From positions 2,346,501 through 2,410,500 of the forward strand of contig NZ_AP023321.1 of NCBI RefSeq assembly GCF_015140235.1: a stretch of 64,000 bases of DNA, written 5' to 3'. The stretch is from Solibaculum mannosilyticum (GTDB lineage Bacteria > Bacillota > Clostridia > Oscillospirales > Acutalibacteraceae). Shown piece after piece: positions 1 through 8,107 of this stretch; the stretch's first letter is position 1, and the number at the start of each line of letters is the position of its first letter. The position numbers and the translations under genes were made by a program. The notes beneath the pieces were generated by a model. The model saw only the letters and a program-made list of their open reading frames with translations, was not told the DNA's origin and searched no databases.

Positions 1-909
1 ATCGGCCTGCGTGGAGAGGGGCAGGGTTCCCTCAAGGATTTCGGCGTAGGATACCGGCAGGTGGATCTGATGCCTGACGGTTCCCCCGATTTTGACTCCA
101 TTGCCGACGCCTTGACTTCCGACGTCAAAATGGTCTATCTCCAGCGTTCCAGGGGCTACAGCCTGCGCCCCACCCTATCAGCCAAGACGATCGGAGAGGT
201 CGCCCAGTTTGTCAAACAGCGCCGTCCCGATGTTGTGGTCATGCTGGACAACTGCTACGGCGAATTCGTGGAGACTGTGGAACCGGTAGAGCTGGGCGTG
301 GATCTCATGGCCGGCTCCCTCATCAAAAATGCAGGCGGCGGCATCGCCCCCACGGGAGGTTACATCGCCGGACGCAGCGATCTGGTGGAACTCTGCTCTT
401 ACCGTCATACCGTCCCCGGCGTGGGGCGTGAGATCGGCGCCACGTTAGGCCACACGCGGGATTTGTTTATGGGACTGTTCCATGCCCCTCACGTCACAGG
501 CGAAGCGCTCAAAACCGCTGCCTTTGCCGCCGCTTTGATGCAGCAATTGGGATACGACGTCACCCCTCGTCCTCTGGAGGAGCGGTATGACATCATCCAG
601 GCCATCCAGCTGCGGGATAGGGATTCCCTCATCGCCTTCTGCCAGGGGATGCAGGCCGGTGCACCTATCGACGCCTTTGTCACGCCGGAACCTTGGGATA
701 TGCCGGGATACGACAGCCAGGTCATCATGGCTGCCGGCGCTTTTACCTTGGGAGCTTCCATTGAACTCTCCGCCGACGCCCCCCTCCGGGAACCCTGGGC
801 CGTTTGGATGCAGGGCGGTCTTAATTTCCACTCGGGAAAAGTAGGCGTCATGCTGGCGGCTTCCCATCTCATGCGGGCCTTGGAGAAAAAAGCTGAATCA
901 TCTAAATAA
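1..909 (+). CDS. Methionine gamma-lyase family / aluminum resistance-type PLP enzyme (5'-truncated by window)
   Basis: The reading frame is open from base 1 and ends at TAA 907-909, so the N-terminal part lies outside the window. About 300 residues are visible. The motif SLIKNAGGG (around base 330) is the expected pyridoxal-phosphate lysine segment of the Cys/Met-metabolism fold. The downstream stretches GRSDLVE, PGVGREIGATLG and GGLNFHSGKVG are typical of the YnbB/aluminum-resistance branch annotated as methionine gamma-lyase family protein. The substrate in this branch is not firmly established; a cytosolic C-S lyase is expected. A strong terminator follows at 955-990, so this is the last gene of its unit. 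Confidence 0.85.
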   Translation: MGLRGEGQGSLKDFGVGYRQVDLMPDGSPDFDSIADALTSDVKMVYLQRSRGYSLRPTLSAKTIGEVAQFVKQRRPDVVVMLDNCYGEFVETVEPVELGVDLMAGSLIKNAGGGIAPTGGYIAGRSDLVELCSYRHTVPGVGREIGATLGHTRDLFMGLFHAPHVTGEALKTAAFAAALMQQLGYDVTPRPLEERYDIIQAIQLRDRDSLIAFCQGMQAGAPIDAFVTPEPWDMPGYDSQVIMAAGAFTLGASIELSADAPLREPWAVWMQGGLNFHSGKVGVMLAASHLMRALEKKAESSK

Positions 910-954
910 TAGCATCCGTAATATAATTTATAAATATTGCTATACGTATAAAAT

Positions 955-990
955 CCCCTTTGAGGAAATAAACTCAAAGGGGTTCTTTTT
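955..990 (+). terminator. Intrinsic terminator after the PLP lyase gene
   Basis: A perfect 10-bp stem CCCCTTTGAG (955-964) / CTCAAAGGGG (973-982) with an 8-nt loop is followed by TTCTTTTT. It also lies against the 3' end of the convergent small ORF. Confidence 0.9.
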
Positions 991-1273
991 ATCGATCTCC
1001 AAACGCAGGCCTTAATGCCGATAGGATATGGCTATTGGTTAGTTTTTGGGCCATTTTATCCCGAAATCGGGCTGAATGGGTCTTCCCCTGCATGCGTAAA
1101 GACTCCAGGTCTTTGGAAAGTTGTTCTTGTTGCTTCGTCAGAAATTCCATAAGTTCCTCTACCTGTCCTAACCTCTCGATTGCCGGACCGATGTACCCCT
1201 CCCGTGACGGCACGACTGCATCCTGTTTCGTCTGATAGCGGCCATCGTTCGTCTTTTCTGTAAAACGCTGCAT
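989..1273 (-). CDS. Small hypothetical protein, phage-type morphology
   Basis: A 94-residue soluble protein with a well-spaced ribosome site (AGGAGGATCAAAC before ATG). It starts MQRFTEKTNDGRYQTK and continues with AIERLGQVEELMEFLTKQQ, a charged helical segment, then a basic C-terminus. The RxTEK...AIERLGxxE layout resembles small proteins common in clostridial prophages and conjugative elements, but I do not recognise a named family. It stands alone, convergent to the upstream lyase gene. A TATACT-like -10 (1304-1309) lies upstream without a clear -35. Function unknown; the good ribosome site is the main reason to accept it. Confidence 0.6.
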   Translation of the reverse strand: MQRFTEKTNDGRYQTKQDAVVPSREGYIGPAIERLGQVEELMEFLTKQQEQLSKDLESLRMQGKTHSARFRDKMAQKLTNSHILSALRPAFGDR

Positions 1274-1454
1274 GTTTGATCCTCCTCATCTGTTGTATGG
1301 TTGAGTATACCATATCAGACGGATATCAGCGATAAAATTTAATTCCTACGGGGCCTAGATCTTTCAACATCCATAGAATTATCATCTTGTGTTTGGAAAG
1401 AATAGGATATTATGCGGATGTTAATTTTTTATGAAGATAAACTAGACACAATGC

Positions 1455-1483
1455 TTGCAATTTAAAAATAGGGGTGCTATAAT
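1455..1483 (+). promoter_or_regulatory. Sigma-A promoter of ktrB
   Basis: TTGCAA (1455-1460), a 17-nt spacer and a perfect TATAAT (1478-1483). Transcription should start near 1490 and give a leader of about 110 nt. The stretch from about 1310 to 1454 upstream shows nothing I can name. Confidence 0.85.
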
Positions 1484-1537
1484 ACGTGCGATGTGCACGA
1501 TTGATAAAAAGATTGTGTTAACATAAATGAGAAAATC

Positions 1538-1570
1538 GCCTGCTTTGTGCAATCCAAAGCGGCTTTTTTG
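1538..1570 (+). terminator. Intrinsic terminator inside the ktrB leader
   Basis: Stem GCC(T)GCTTTG (1538-1547) / CAAAGCGGC (1555-1563), one bulged T, 7-nt loop, then TTTTTTG. It lies between the ktrB promoter and its start codon, so it can only act as an attenuator or partial terminator. A small upstream hairpin CGTGC/GCACG (1485-1499) is the only other obvious structure in the leader. Confidence 0.75.
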
Positions 1571-1602
1571 TTTTCTTATGATGATGTCCGGTTGGAAAAG
1601 AT

Positions 1603-2985
1603 TTGCATCAAAAGGTGTTGATAATTTTGCGAATATCTGAGGCCAGAAAAAGGGGAATGCCTCCCATTAGACTCATTGCGCTGAGTTTTGCCATTATCAT
1701 TGTGGTGGGAGCCCTCCTGCTTACCCTCCCCATTGCCTCGAAGGACGGAAATTTTACCCATCCTCTGGATGCTTTGTTTACCTCTACTTCCGCCACATGT
1801 GTCACCGGATTGGTGCTGTTTGACACCTTCACCAAATGGACTTGGTTCGGGCAAGGGGTTATCTTGATGCTCATCCAGTTGGGCGGATTGGGCTTGGTAT
1901 CCTTTACTTCCTTCTTCGCCTTCACAGTACGCAGGCGGGCAGGTATTAAAGAACTACAGCTGGCCAATGAGTACATTTCAAACGGCAATTTGGCAGATGT
2001 CCCCCAGCTCTTCCGGCTGATCTGCATTGTGACGCTGGCCTTCGAGACGGTGGGTGCTGTTCTGCTGGGGATCCGCTTCGTCCCAAAGTACGGCCTGCAG
2101 GGTATTTGGATCTCCATCTTCCTTTCCGTATCGGCCTACTGCAATGCCGGTTTCGACATTCTCGGCATGGAGGGACCTTTCTCCAACCTTACCCATTACA
2201 ATGACGATCCCTTGGTCATCTTGACCGTCTCCTTCCTCATCATCTTCGGCGGTTTGGGATTTGTGGTCATCAACGACATCGTTTTTATGCGTAAGCATGG
2301 CCATATTCTTCTCCATACTCGGATCGTGCTGTTGTGCACTGCTATCCTCCTTGTGGCGGGGACGGTGGGCCTGCTCGCCATTGAATACAACAATCCGGAT
2401 ACATTAGGTCCTATGCCTTTTGGAGAGAAGTTATCGGCCTCCTTTTTCCAATCGGTCTCGGCCCGTACCGCCGGGTTTAACAGCATCGACCTCGGCAGTA
2501 TGCGGGAACCAGGTAAATTGTTGCTGTGCGCCCTAATGTTTATCGGCGCGGCCCCTGGATCTACAGGCGGAGGTATTAAAGTGACGACCTTTGTAGTTCT
2601 GATGATGACGGTATATAGCGTCATGCGAGGACGCGATGACACCGTTGTGCTCCATCGTCGGGTGGATAAAAAAGTGGTATACAAAGCATTATCCATCACC
2701 ATTTTATCGGGTGCATTGACTATCTTTACCTTCTTTGTCGTATTTTACTGTCAACGCAACTTAGGAGTATCGGCCATTGACAGTTTAGTTGAAAGTACTT
2801 CGGCTTTTGGCACAGTGGGACTTAGCTGCGGTGTCACGCCTGATTTAGCTGTTGGTTCCAAGATAGCCGTCATCTTTACCATGTTCTGTGGGCGGGTCGG
2901 TCCCATATCTCTGGCACTTGCCATCTCGGCTAGGAGCAAAAGGTCTGACGCCATTCTGCCGGAAGGACGCATTATGGTGGGATAG
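1603..2985 (+). CDS. ktrB: KtrB/TrkH-family potassium uptake channel subunit
   Basis: Membrane ion-conducting subunit of a Ktr/Trk K+ (Na+-coupled) uptake system, 460 residues, close to the usual KtrB length. Four pore-loop signatures are visible: SATCVTGL (about 63-70), YCNAGFD (about 183), ARTAGFNSID (about 294) and SAFGTVGLS (about 405). The TM3 gating loop reads GAAPGSTGGGIK. The TTG start at 1603 gives an N-terminus aligning with B. subtilis KtrB; the ribosome site (GGAAAAG) is poor and ATG 1657 is an alternative. KtrB needs a cytosolic RCK partner; none is adjacent, but two TrkA-type genes lie at 62.5-63.8 kb. Confidence 0.92.
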   Translation: MHQKVLIILRISEARKRGMPPIRLIALSFAIIIVVGALLLTLPIASKDGNFTHPLDALFTSTSATCVTGLVLFDTFTKWTWFGQGVILMLIQLGGLGLVSFTSFFAFTVRRRAGIKELQLANEYISNGNLADVPQLFRLICIVTLAFETVGAVLLGIRFVPKYGLQGIWISIFLSVSAYCNAGFDILGMEGPFSNLTHYNDDPLVILTVSFLIIFGGLGFVVINDIVFMRKHGHILLHTRIVLLCTAILLVAGTVGLLAIEYNNPDTLGPMPFGEKLSASFFQSVSARTAGFNSIDLGSMREPGKLLLCALMFIGAAPGSTGGGIKVTTFVVLMMTVYSVMRGRDDTVVLHRRVDKKVVYKALSITILSGALTIFTFFVVFYCQRNLGVSAIDSLVESTSAFGTVGLSCGVTPDLAVGSKIAVIFTMFCGRVGPISLALAISARSKRSDAILPEGRIMVG

Positions 2986-3000
2986 CTTCTAGAATAGCAA

Positions 3001-3052
3001 AAAAGAAACCCCGGCGGAGGATAAAATCCTCTTCGTCGGGGTTTCTTTTTTA
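3001..3052. terminator. Bidirectional terminator between ktrB and the Toprim gene
   Basis: A long stem AAAGAAACCCCGgCGgAGGAT...ATCCTcttCGtCGGGGTTTCTTT has T-runs on both sides. It serves ktrB (plus) and the convergent minus-strand operon that ends at 3077. Confidence 0.85.
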
Positions 3053-3076
3053 TACCTTTTGAGAACACCTTTCGCC

Positions 3077-3700
3077 TTACTGCTTCTCCTCATCACCTTG
3101 TTGTCGATCCAATTGGGCGATGGCCTCCTTATACTGCTTATACGTAAGAAAGGTATTGAGCATCTGCAAAAGGGATTTGGTAGACAGATGCTCCGGAAGA
3201 GAGAGCATGGAAAGCAGCTTCAGCCGTCGGGATTTGCTTCCCTCCGTGCCGGTAATTCCATCCTCGTAGAGATCCAGGTTGGTGATATCCCGTCCCTCCT
3301 TCGGCCGCTGATAAGGTATTTCATCCCACGTCACCCCTGCCTTTTGCAATGCCTCTATGAGCAGTTCTTTTGGGATGCCCTCTACCCCCAGCTTTCCCTC
3401 TTTGGAGGCTTTGTCCTTGCGCTTCTCCTTGCCCAGAATGTCGGGAATGTACACATGCCGGATCTGCGCAGCCGGGATACAGCCCGACAAATAATTCCGG
3501 ATGACAAATCCTGCGCCGTCGCTGTCCGTCAGGATCAGAAGCCCTCTCTCCTCAGCCAGACGCCGGATGAGATTCATTTTCTCTTTGTCTTTAAAGATAC
3601 CAAAGCCGCCGGTCGGGATGATGACGGCGTCTAATATGGAGCTCAGCTTGATTTTATCGTACTTGCCCTCCACAATGACGGCTTGACGCAATGTGATCAA
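3077..3700 (-). CDS. Toprim / RNase M5-like protein (DUF4093 type)
   Basis: A 207-residue protein with an N-terminal Toprim domain: VEGKYDKIKL carries the catalytic-type Glu, and ILTDSDGAGF is the DxD motif. It resembles ribonuclease M5 (RnmV), which matures 5S rRNA in Firmicutes, and the DUF4093 variants found in Clostridia. Start is TTG 3700, chosen because GAGGGG lies 7 nt upstream; an ATG just before it is out of frame. It is the last gene of the comEC-holA group and is followed by a strong terminator. Whether it cleaves 5S precursor or another RNA cannot be told from sequence. Confidence 0.75.
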   Translation of the reverse strand: MITLRQAVIVEGKYDKIKLSSILDAVIIPTGGFGIFKDKEKMNLIRRLAEERGLLILTDSDGAGFVIRNYLSGCIPAAQIRHVYIPDILGKEKRKDKASKEGKLGVEGIPKELLIEALQKAGVTWDEIPYQRPKEGRDITNLDLYEDGITGTEGSKSRRLKLLSMLSLPEHLSTKSLLQMLNTFLTYKQYKEAIAQLDRQQGDEEKQ

Positions 3701-3721
3701 TGCATTTCCCCTCTCTCCCTC

Positions 3722-4750
3722 TCACGCCATGAGCTGGACAATGGTCTGTTCCAACACGACCCGTCCATCCACCCGGGAGCCCTTCAGCTTGCGGTCGGCT
3801 TCATACAGGATATCCAGCTGCTCCCGCAGACGGTCTATATCCAGCCGTGCAGCGTCTCTGGCTGCGTTTCGCAGTCGGAATTCTTTGCCCCGGTAGTTAA
3901 AATCCTTGGCCAGATCCTCCGCCCTGCCCCCTCCCAGGGAAGCTACTTTGGCCCGGTAAAGATCTACTGTCCCCATACACAGCACCGATAAAATGGCCAC
4001 CGGCTCTTCTTTTTGGTTGAGAAGTGTATCCAAAATGGAAAATGCTTTGCTAATATCACGTTTTGTAATAGCACGGGACAAATCAAATACACTGGATTCC
4101 AGCGTAGGGACGGCCACCATATCAATATCCTTACGGGTGATTTCCCCTTCGCCTATCATGGAGCACACCTTGTCCAGCTCCCCACTGAGCACCTGGAGAT
4201 CGTTGCCGCACAGTTCCACCAGATACCGCGCCACATGAGGGGTGAGGGTGCATCCACGCTTGAGAGCCGACGAGCAAAGAAGCTTGGACAGTGACGCCAT
4301 GTCCCGATGATCCAGCTGGACGGTGCATCCCACGCTGTCGATCTTCTTGATGAGACTGCGCCATTTAGCCGACTTCTTTGGGTTGCATTGAACCGCATCC
4401 AGGCGCACAATCAGCACACAGGTATCCGGCGGGTCCTTGAGCAGCTTTGTCAGCTTCTCCTGGTCGGCTGCCTTCAGGGATTCCGCATCCAAATCGATGA
4501 GCACCACACATCGCCTTTCAGCCATGACGGGAAGGGTTTCTACGGCATCCACGACCTCGTCCATGGAAGTGTCCTTCCAGTAAAACTGCATGAGGTTGAA
4601 TTGCTCCATGCCCTTGGCTACGGCTTTGCTCACCAGCTTCTGGCTGTAATGCTTTTTCAGCATCTGCTCGTCCCCATACAGCAGGTAGACCGAGGCAAGC
4701 TCTCCCGTCTGGATTTGTTTTTTCAGCTCTACTTCTCCAATGCCCGGCAT
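3722..4750 (-). CDS. holA: DNA polymerase III subunit delta
   Basis: 342 residues, full length for HolA, the clamp-loader delta subunit that opens the beta sliding clamp. The N-terminal region has the family signature VYLLYGDEQMLKKHYSQKLV, followed by an AAA-like domain without a functional Walker A, as expected for delta. The C-terminal collar domain contains LSGELDKVCSMIGE and FDLSRAITKRDISKAF. AAAGGAGG precedes the ATG. It sits directly downstream of comEC (13-nt gap), a gene order conserved in many Firmicutes. Confidence 0.93.
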   Translation of the reverse strand: MPGIGEVELKKQIQTGELASVYLLYGDEQMLKKHYSQKLVSKAVAKGMEQFNLMQFYWKDTSMDEVVDAVETLPVMAERRCVVLIDLDAESLKAADQEKLTKLLKDPPDTCVLIVRLDAVQCNPKKSAKWRSLIKKIDSVGCTVQLDHRDMASLSKLLCSSALKRGCTLTPHVARYLVELCGNDLQVLSGELDKVCSMIGEGEITRKDIDMVAVPTLESSVFDLSRAITKRDISKAFSILDTLLNQKEEPVAILSVLCMGTVDLYRAKVASLGGGRAEDLAKDFNYRGKEFRLRNAARDAARLDIDRLREQLDILYEADRKLKGSRVDGRVVLEQTIVQLMA

Positions 4751-4763
4751 GTCTTTTCCTCCT

Positions 4764-6944
4764 TTAGTCCCGGCGGATGAGTACGTCTCCCTTGCCGCGG
4801 GTCATGATAATAAGATCGGTTTTCTCTCCGACCAGTATGCTCTCCACTTCCCGTTCCGCCAGATAAATCGGCGCCAGCCCTCCCGACGGTGTCAACGCTA
4901 CATCAGGCGTACACTTTTGGAAATTCGCCGGCAGTTCTTTTCCCAGAAGCGCCACATCCGGATGCGAGCCTTGGACAAACGTGACGTCGGCATTGTTGGT
5001 GGAAAGTAAAATCTCCGTCTCTCCCACCTCCATGCGCAGGGCGCTTTCCTCCCCTTGCCGGGAAGCTGTGACGTCAAACCCTTCCCAAAACCGAATGTCG
5101 GCGGAATCATAGGGATAAAATTCCGTATCAGGCGACGCTGCTTTTAGGGCAGTCAAATCGGCTTCGGCCGGGGCGAGCACCATGTCCACCGGAAAACTTT
5201 CCAGAAGCTCCTGCGCTCCCGATGCAAATTCCTCCTCCATGGAGGGCAAAACAAGCATTTCCAGTCGACGAATTTCCTCGTCTTGCAAGTAGTTCTGGAT
5301 CCGGGCGGCTGCGTTATAAGATCCGCCGCAGCCTATCACGGCTGCACGGCCATCCCGAACAACGGCGGCCGACAACACATTTTCACTGTTCATGACCTTG
5401 ATGCTGGTGACGCCCCGCATGCTGATCTGATAAGAGAGAATACCGATCATCAGCACAATGGCCGATAAGGCGGTACAGGATTGAAAGAGCGAGACGTCCT
5501 TGCGCAAAAGAAAGGCGAGGCAAAACAGTAAGATCGTCCCGGCCAGCCATACCAGTACAAATCCTTGGGATGTGGAAATCACCGCAAATGGGACGCCGGA
5601 CAACAGTCCGGTCACTGCGATGAGATACTTTGCCAGGAGTCCCGCCACAAGCAGACATGGATTGCTGATAAATGCCAGCATCCCCATGGAATGAAGCATA
5701 GACCCGACTCCACTTGCAATCATCATAATGGATGCGGGCAGCATACACAAAACGTTGGTCACCGGCGAGATGAGGGACACCCGTTCAAACACCACAATCG
5801 TAATGGGCAACAGAAACAGGCTGGCCGATAAGGATTGGGCTACCGTGGCGACGATGCCGTTTATGACACGTCTGCCCCGTTTGACATTTGCAAAAGGCCG
5901 GATCATCCAGCTTTCCATCCGCGCCGATAGGACGATCATTCCCAGCGTCGCCATCAGCGACATGATAAGCCCCAAGTCCCTGACGGCAAACGGATTGAGA
6001 ATGGTCAGCAAAAAGGCGGCCAATCCGAGGGAATTGAGGGAGTCGGCCTTCTTGCGGGCAGCCAGTCCCAACAGATAGACGATGCTCATCAGGCCGGCGC
6101 GCATGACCGACGGCGTAAATCCTGTAAGGGCCATGAATCCAAAGGCGAATCCCGCTGCCAAGACGGCTGCAACACGGCGGTTGACCTTGAATCTCATGAG
6201 CACCATCAGGACAAAATTGGTGAAGATGGAGATATGTGCGCCGGATACCGCCAGCAAATGAGCAATCCCCGTATCGCGGAAGGCCTGTTTGATTTTCGGA
6301 TCGATTTGATCGTCGGCGCCCAATAAAACGCCGTTGATGACTTCAGCTGCATCCGAAGACAGGGTTTCCCGATTGGTTTCCATCAGTTTTTGACGGGCAT
6401 CCACTACAAAAGCGTAAACAGGACGAACCTCCGCCTCCTTGACTTGGACATCGCCCAGCGTATACGCCGCGATGTAAGCGCCTTTCTCCTCTTTGGCCCC
6501 GCTGGTGTAGAAATGGACGTCGGCTGAAATCTCGTCAAATGTCCTGGCCGGCAACTGGCCACGGCAGGAAAGAAAAATGTTGAATTCCTGCGGCGCACCG
6601 TCGGCATCTACAGACGTGACCTTCACCGGATACAGCATCCGTTCCCCTTTGGGTGTGGGAAGATCGGTGATTATGCCTTCCACCCGGCAGTTGACGCCGT
6701 CTAAACTCTGGATGGGCAGGACCGTCAAAAAGGTGGCAAGACAAATTGAGCCCATCGCAACCGCTGCCGTCAGCAGTGCGGTGGGCACAACTTTTACGAT
6801 GCGAAGGGGACGCACAAAGAGTGACACCACTCCCGCCGCCAAACACAGAAACAAAAGAGCCATCGTCCCGCCAATCGGACAGAAGGTCCCCGCCAGCAGG
6901 GCAAAGAACCAGGAAAATCCCACTACGGCGGCTGGACGTCTCAT
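4764..6944 (-). CDS. comEC: ComEC/Rec2-type DNA uptake channel with degenerate metallo-hydrolase domain
   Basis: Polytopic membrane protein, 726 residues, related to the competence channel that moves single-stranded DNA inward. ATG 6944 is chosen because AGGAGGAGGCAACA precedes it; the longer frame to 6986 lacks a site. N-terminal TM segments and an OB-like domain are followed by the Competence core with HLLAVSGAHISIF and TGFTPSVMRAGLMS. The C-terminal region (from about residue 520) has the outline of the usual metallo-beta-lactamase-like domain, but the expected HxHxDH motif is missing: the corresponding strand reads LEMLVLPSMEEEF. Channel function is likely; nuclease function of the tail is doubtful. 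Confidence 0.88.
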   Translation of the reverse strand: MRRPAAVVGFSWFFALLAGTFCPIGGTMALLFLCLAAGVVSLFVRPLRIVKVVPTALLTAAVAMGSICLATFLTVLPIQSLDGVNCRVEGIITDLPTPKGERMLYPVKVTSVDADGAPQEFNIFLSCRGQLPARTFDEISADVHFYTSGAKEEKGAYIAAYTLGDVQVKEAEVRPVYAFVVDARQKLMETNRETLSSDAAEVINGVLLGADDQIDPKIKQAFRDTGIAHLLAVSGAHISIFTNFVLMVLMRFKVNRRVAAVLAAGFAFGFMALTGFTPSVMRAGLMSIVYLLGLAARKKADSLNSLGLAAFLLTILNPFAVRDLGLIMSLMATLGMIVLSARMESWMIRPFANVKRGRRVINGIVATVAQSLSASLFLLPITIVVFERVSLISPVTNVLCMLPASIMMIASGVGSMLHSMGMLAFISNPCLLVAGLLAKYLIAVTGLLSGVPFAVISTSQGFVLVWLAGTILLFCLAFLLRKDVSLFQSCTALSAIVLMIGILSYQISMRGVTSIKVMNSENVLSAAVVRDGRAAVIGCGGSYNAAARIQNYLQDEEIRRLEMLVLPSMEEEFASGAQELLESFPVDMVLAPAEADLTALKAASPDTEFYPYDSADIRFWEGFDVTASRQGEESALRMEVGETEILLSTNNADVTFVQGSHPDVALLGKELPANFQKCTPDVALTPSGGLAPIYLAEREVESILVGEKTDLIIMTRGKGDVLIRRD

Positions 6945-7020
6945 TGTTGCCTCCTCCTGTGTCGTCGTTTGTGCATCCGCTGTCACCCTAGGTAGAAAAA
7001 TTCATTCAATCGCTGACCTT

Positions 7021-7560
7021 TTAGTCCTTGAAAAACAAGGGCAGCGGCTCCAGATAAATGATGTCTTTCCGATCGGCGGCATCGCCCTCGGCTAGGACAG
7101 CCGCTTGTCCCACAATGGTCCCTCCCGCCTGGCCGATCAATTCGTCCATGGCGTGAAGAGATTCTCCCGTACTGATGACGTCGTCCACCACCAGCACCCG
7201 TTTCCCTTTGAGGCTCTGGGCGTCCTCCCGGCTGATGTACAGCGTCTGAAGACGGTCGGTGGTGATGGAGCGTACCTCTACCTTCAAAGGATCGGGCATG
7301 TAGAGCTTTGTGGACTTGCGAGCCACTACATATTTCCCGCATCCTTGGCGGGCCATCTCGTAGGCAAGAGGGATGCCTTTGGCTTCGGCTGTAACCACCA
7401 CGTCGTGTTCCGGGCAGCGTTTTAACAGCTCTTCAGCCGCCTTGACGGTCACTTCCACATCGCCAAACATGATAAAAGCCGCAATGTCCAGCTTATCGCT
7501 GACCGGACAGATGGGAAGCTGACGGGTGAGTCCACACAATTTTAATTCGTAGGTTTTCAT
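7021..7560 (-). CDS. Purine-type phosphoribosyltransferase
   Basis: 179 residues from ATG 7560, preceded by AAAAGGAGTAAAACC. The PRPP-binding motif VLVVDDVISTGES is clear, and the hood region has VVTAEAKGIPLAYEMAR, typical of the adenine/xanthine phosphoribosyltransferase group. It transfers phosphoribose from PRPP to a free base in the cytosol (purine salvage). Sequence alone does not settle whether adenine, xanthine or another base is the substrate. It lies between the HIT gene and comEC on the same strand. Confidence 0.85.
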   Translation of the reverse strand: MKTYELKLCGLTRQLPICPVSDKLDIAAFIMFGDVEVTVKAAEELLKRCPEHDVVVTAEAKGIPLAYEMARQGCGKYVVARKSTKLYMPDPLKVEVRSITTDRLQTLYISREDAQSLKGKRVLVVDDVISTGESLHAMDELIGQAGGTIVGQAAVLAEGDAADRKDIIYLEPLPLFFKD

Positions 7561-7660
7561 GGTTTTACTCCTTTTGGACAACGGGAAAAATCCCGTCCAT
7601 CCGTTGAATAGGAGGCCGCTTTGCAGTCTCCCCTGTCATAGCGCTTCTAAAGGGCTCCCA

Positions 7661-8002
7661 TTAGCCGGGAGGCCAACCCAGATTGCGTCCCGCCAGCATA
7701 TGAAAATGCAGATGGTTGACGGTCTGGCCGCCCTGTTCACCGCAGTTGTTGACCAGGCGGAACCCGTTTTCCAGCTTTTGTTCCTTGGCGATTTTGGCCG
7801 CAATCTCAAAGATATAGGCTACAATACCGCTGTTTTCCGAATTGATGCAGGCGGCCGACTGGATATGCTCCTTGGGGATGATGAGAATGTGAAACGGCGC
7901 CTGGGGATCAATGTCGTGAAACACCAGCACCTTGTCGTCCTCATACAGCTTCTTGGAGGGGATTTCTCCCGCCGCGATCTTACAGAAAAGGCAATCCTCC
8001 AC
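7661..8002 (-). CDS. HIT-family nucleotide hydrolase (HinT-like)
   Basis: 113 residues from GTG 8002 (AAAGGAGG, 8-nt spacing). It begins EDCLFCKIAAGEIPS and ends with the histidine triad NHLHFHML, the active site of HinT-type phosphoramidate hydrolases. Cys residues CLFC and the conserved His of IPKEHI fit the zinc-binding variants. The role in the cell is housekeeping hydrolysis of nucleotide phosphoramidates or adenylates, including aminoacyl-AMP, which suits its position just after alaS. Confidence 0.9.
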   Translation of the reverse strand: MEDCLFCKIAAGEIPSKKLYEDDKVLVFHDIDPQAPFHILIIPKEHIQSAACINSENSGIVAYIFEIAAKIAKEQKLENGFRLVNNCGEQGGQTVNHLHFHMLAGRNLGWPPG

Positions 8003-8107
8003 GTGAAAAACCTCCTTTGATTCCCATCTGAGACGGGTTGTTTTCATCTATCAGGCAGCGTCCTCTCCCCGTACAAGCCGGTGAAGAGGGCGCTACTTCA
8101 CACCATT

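Noticed and set aside
1527-1640. 37-codon ORF in the ktrB leader overlapping the ktrB start
   Set aside because: No ribosome site upstream of its ATG, and it runs through the terminator hairpin; composition does not look like a selected leader peptide.
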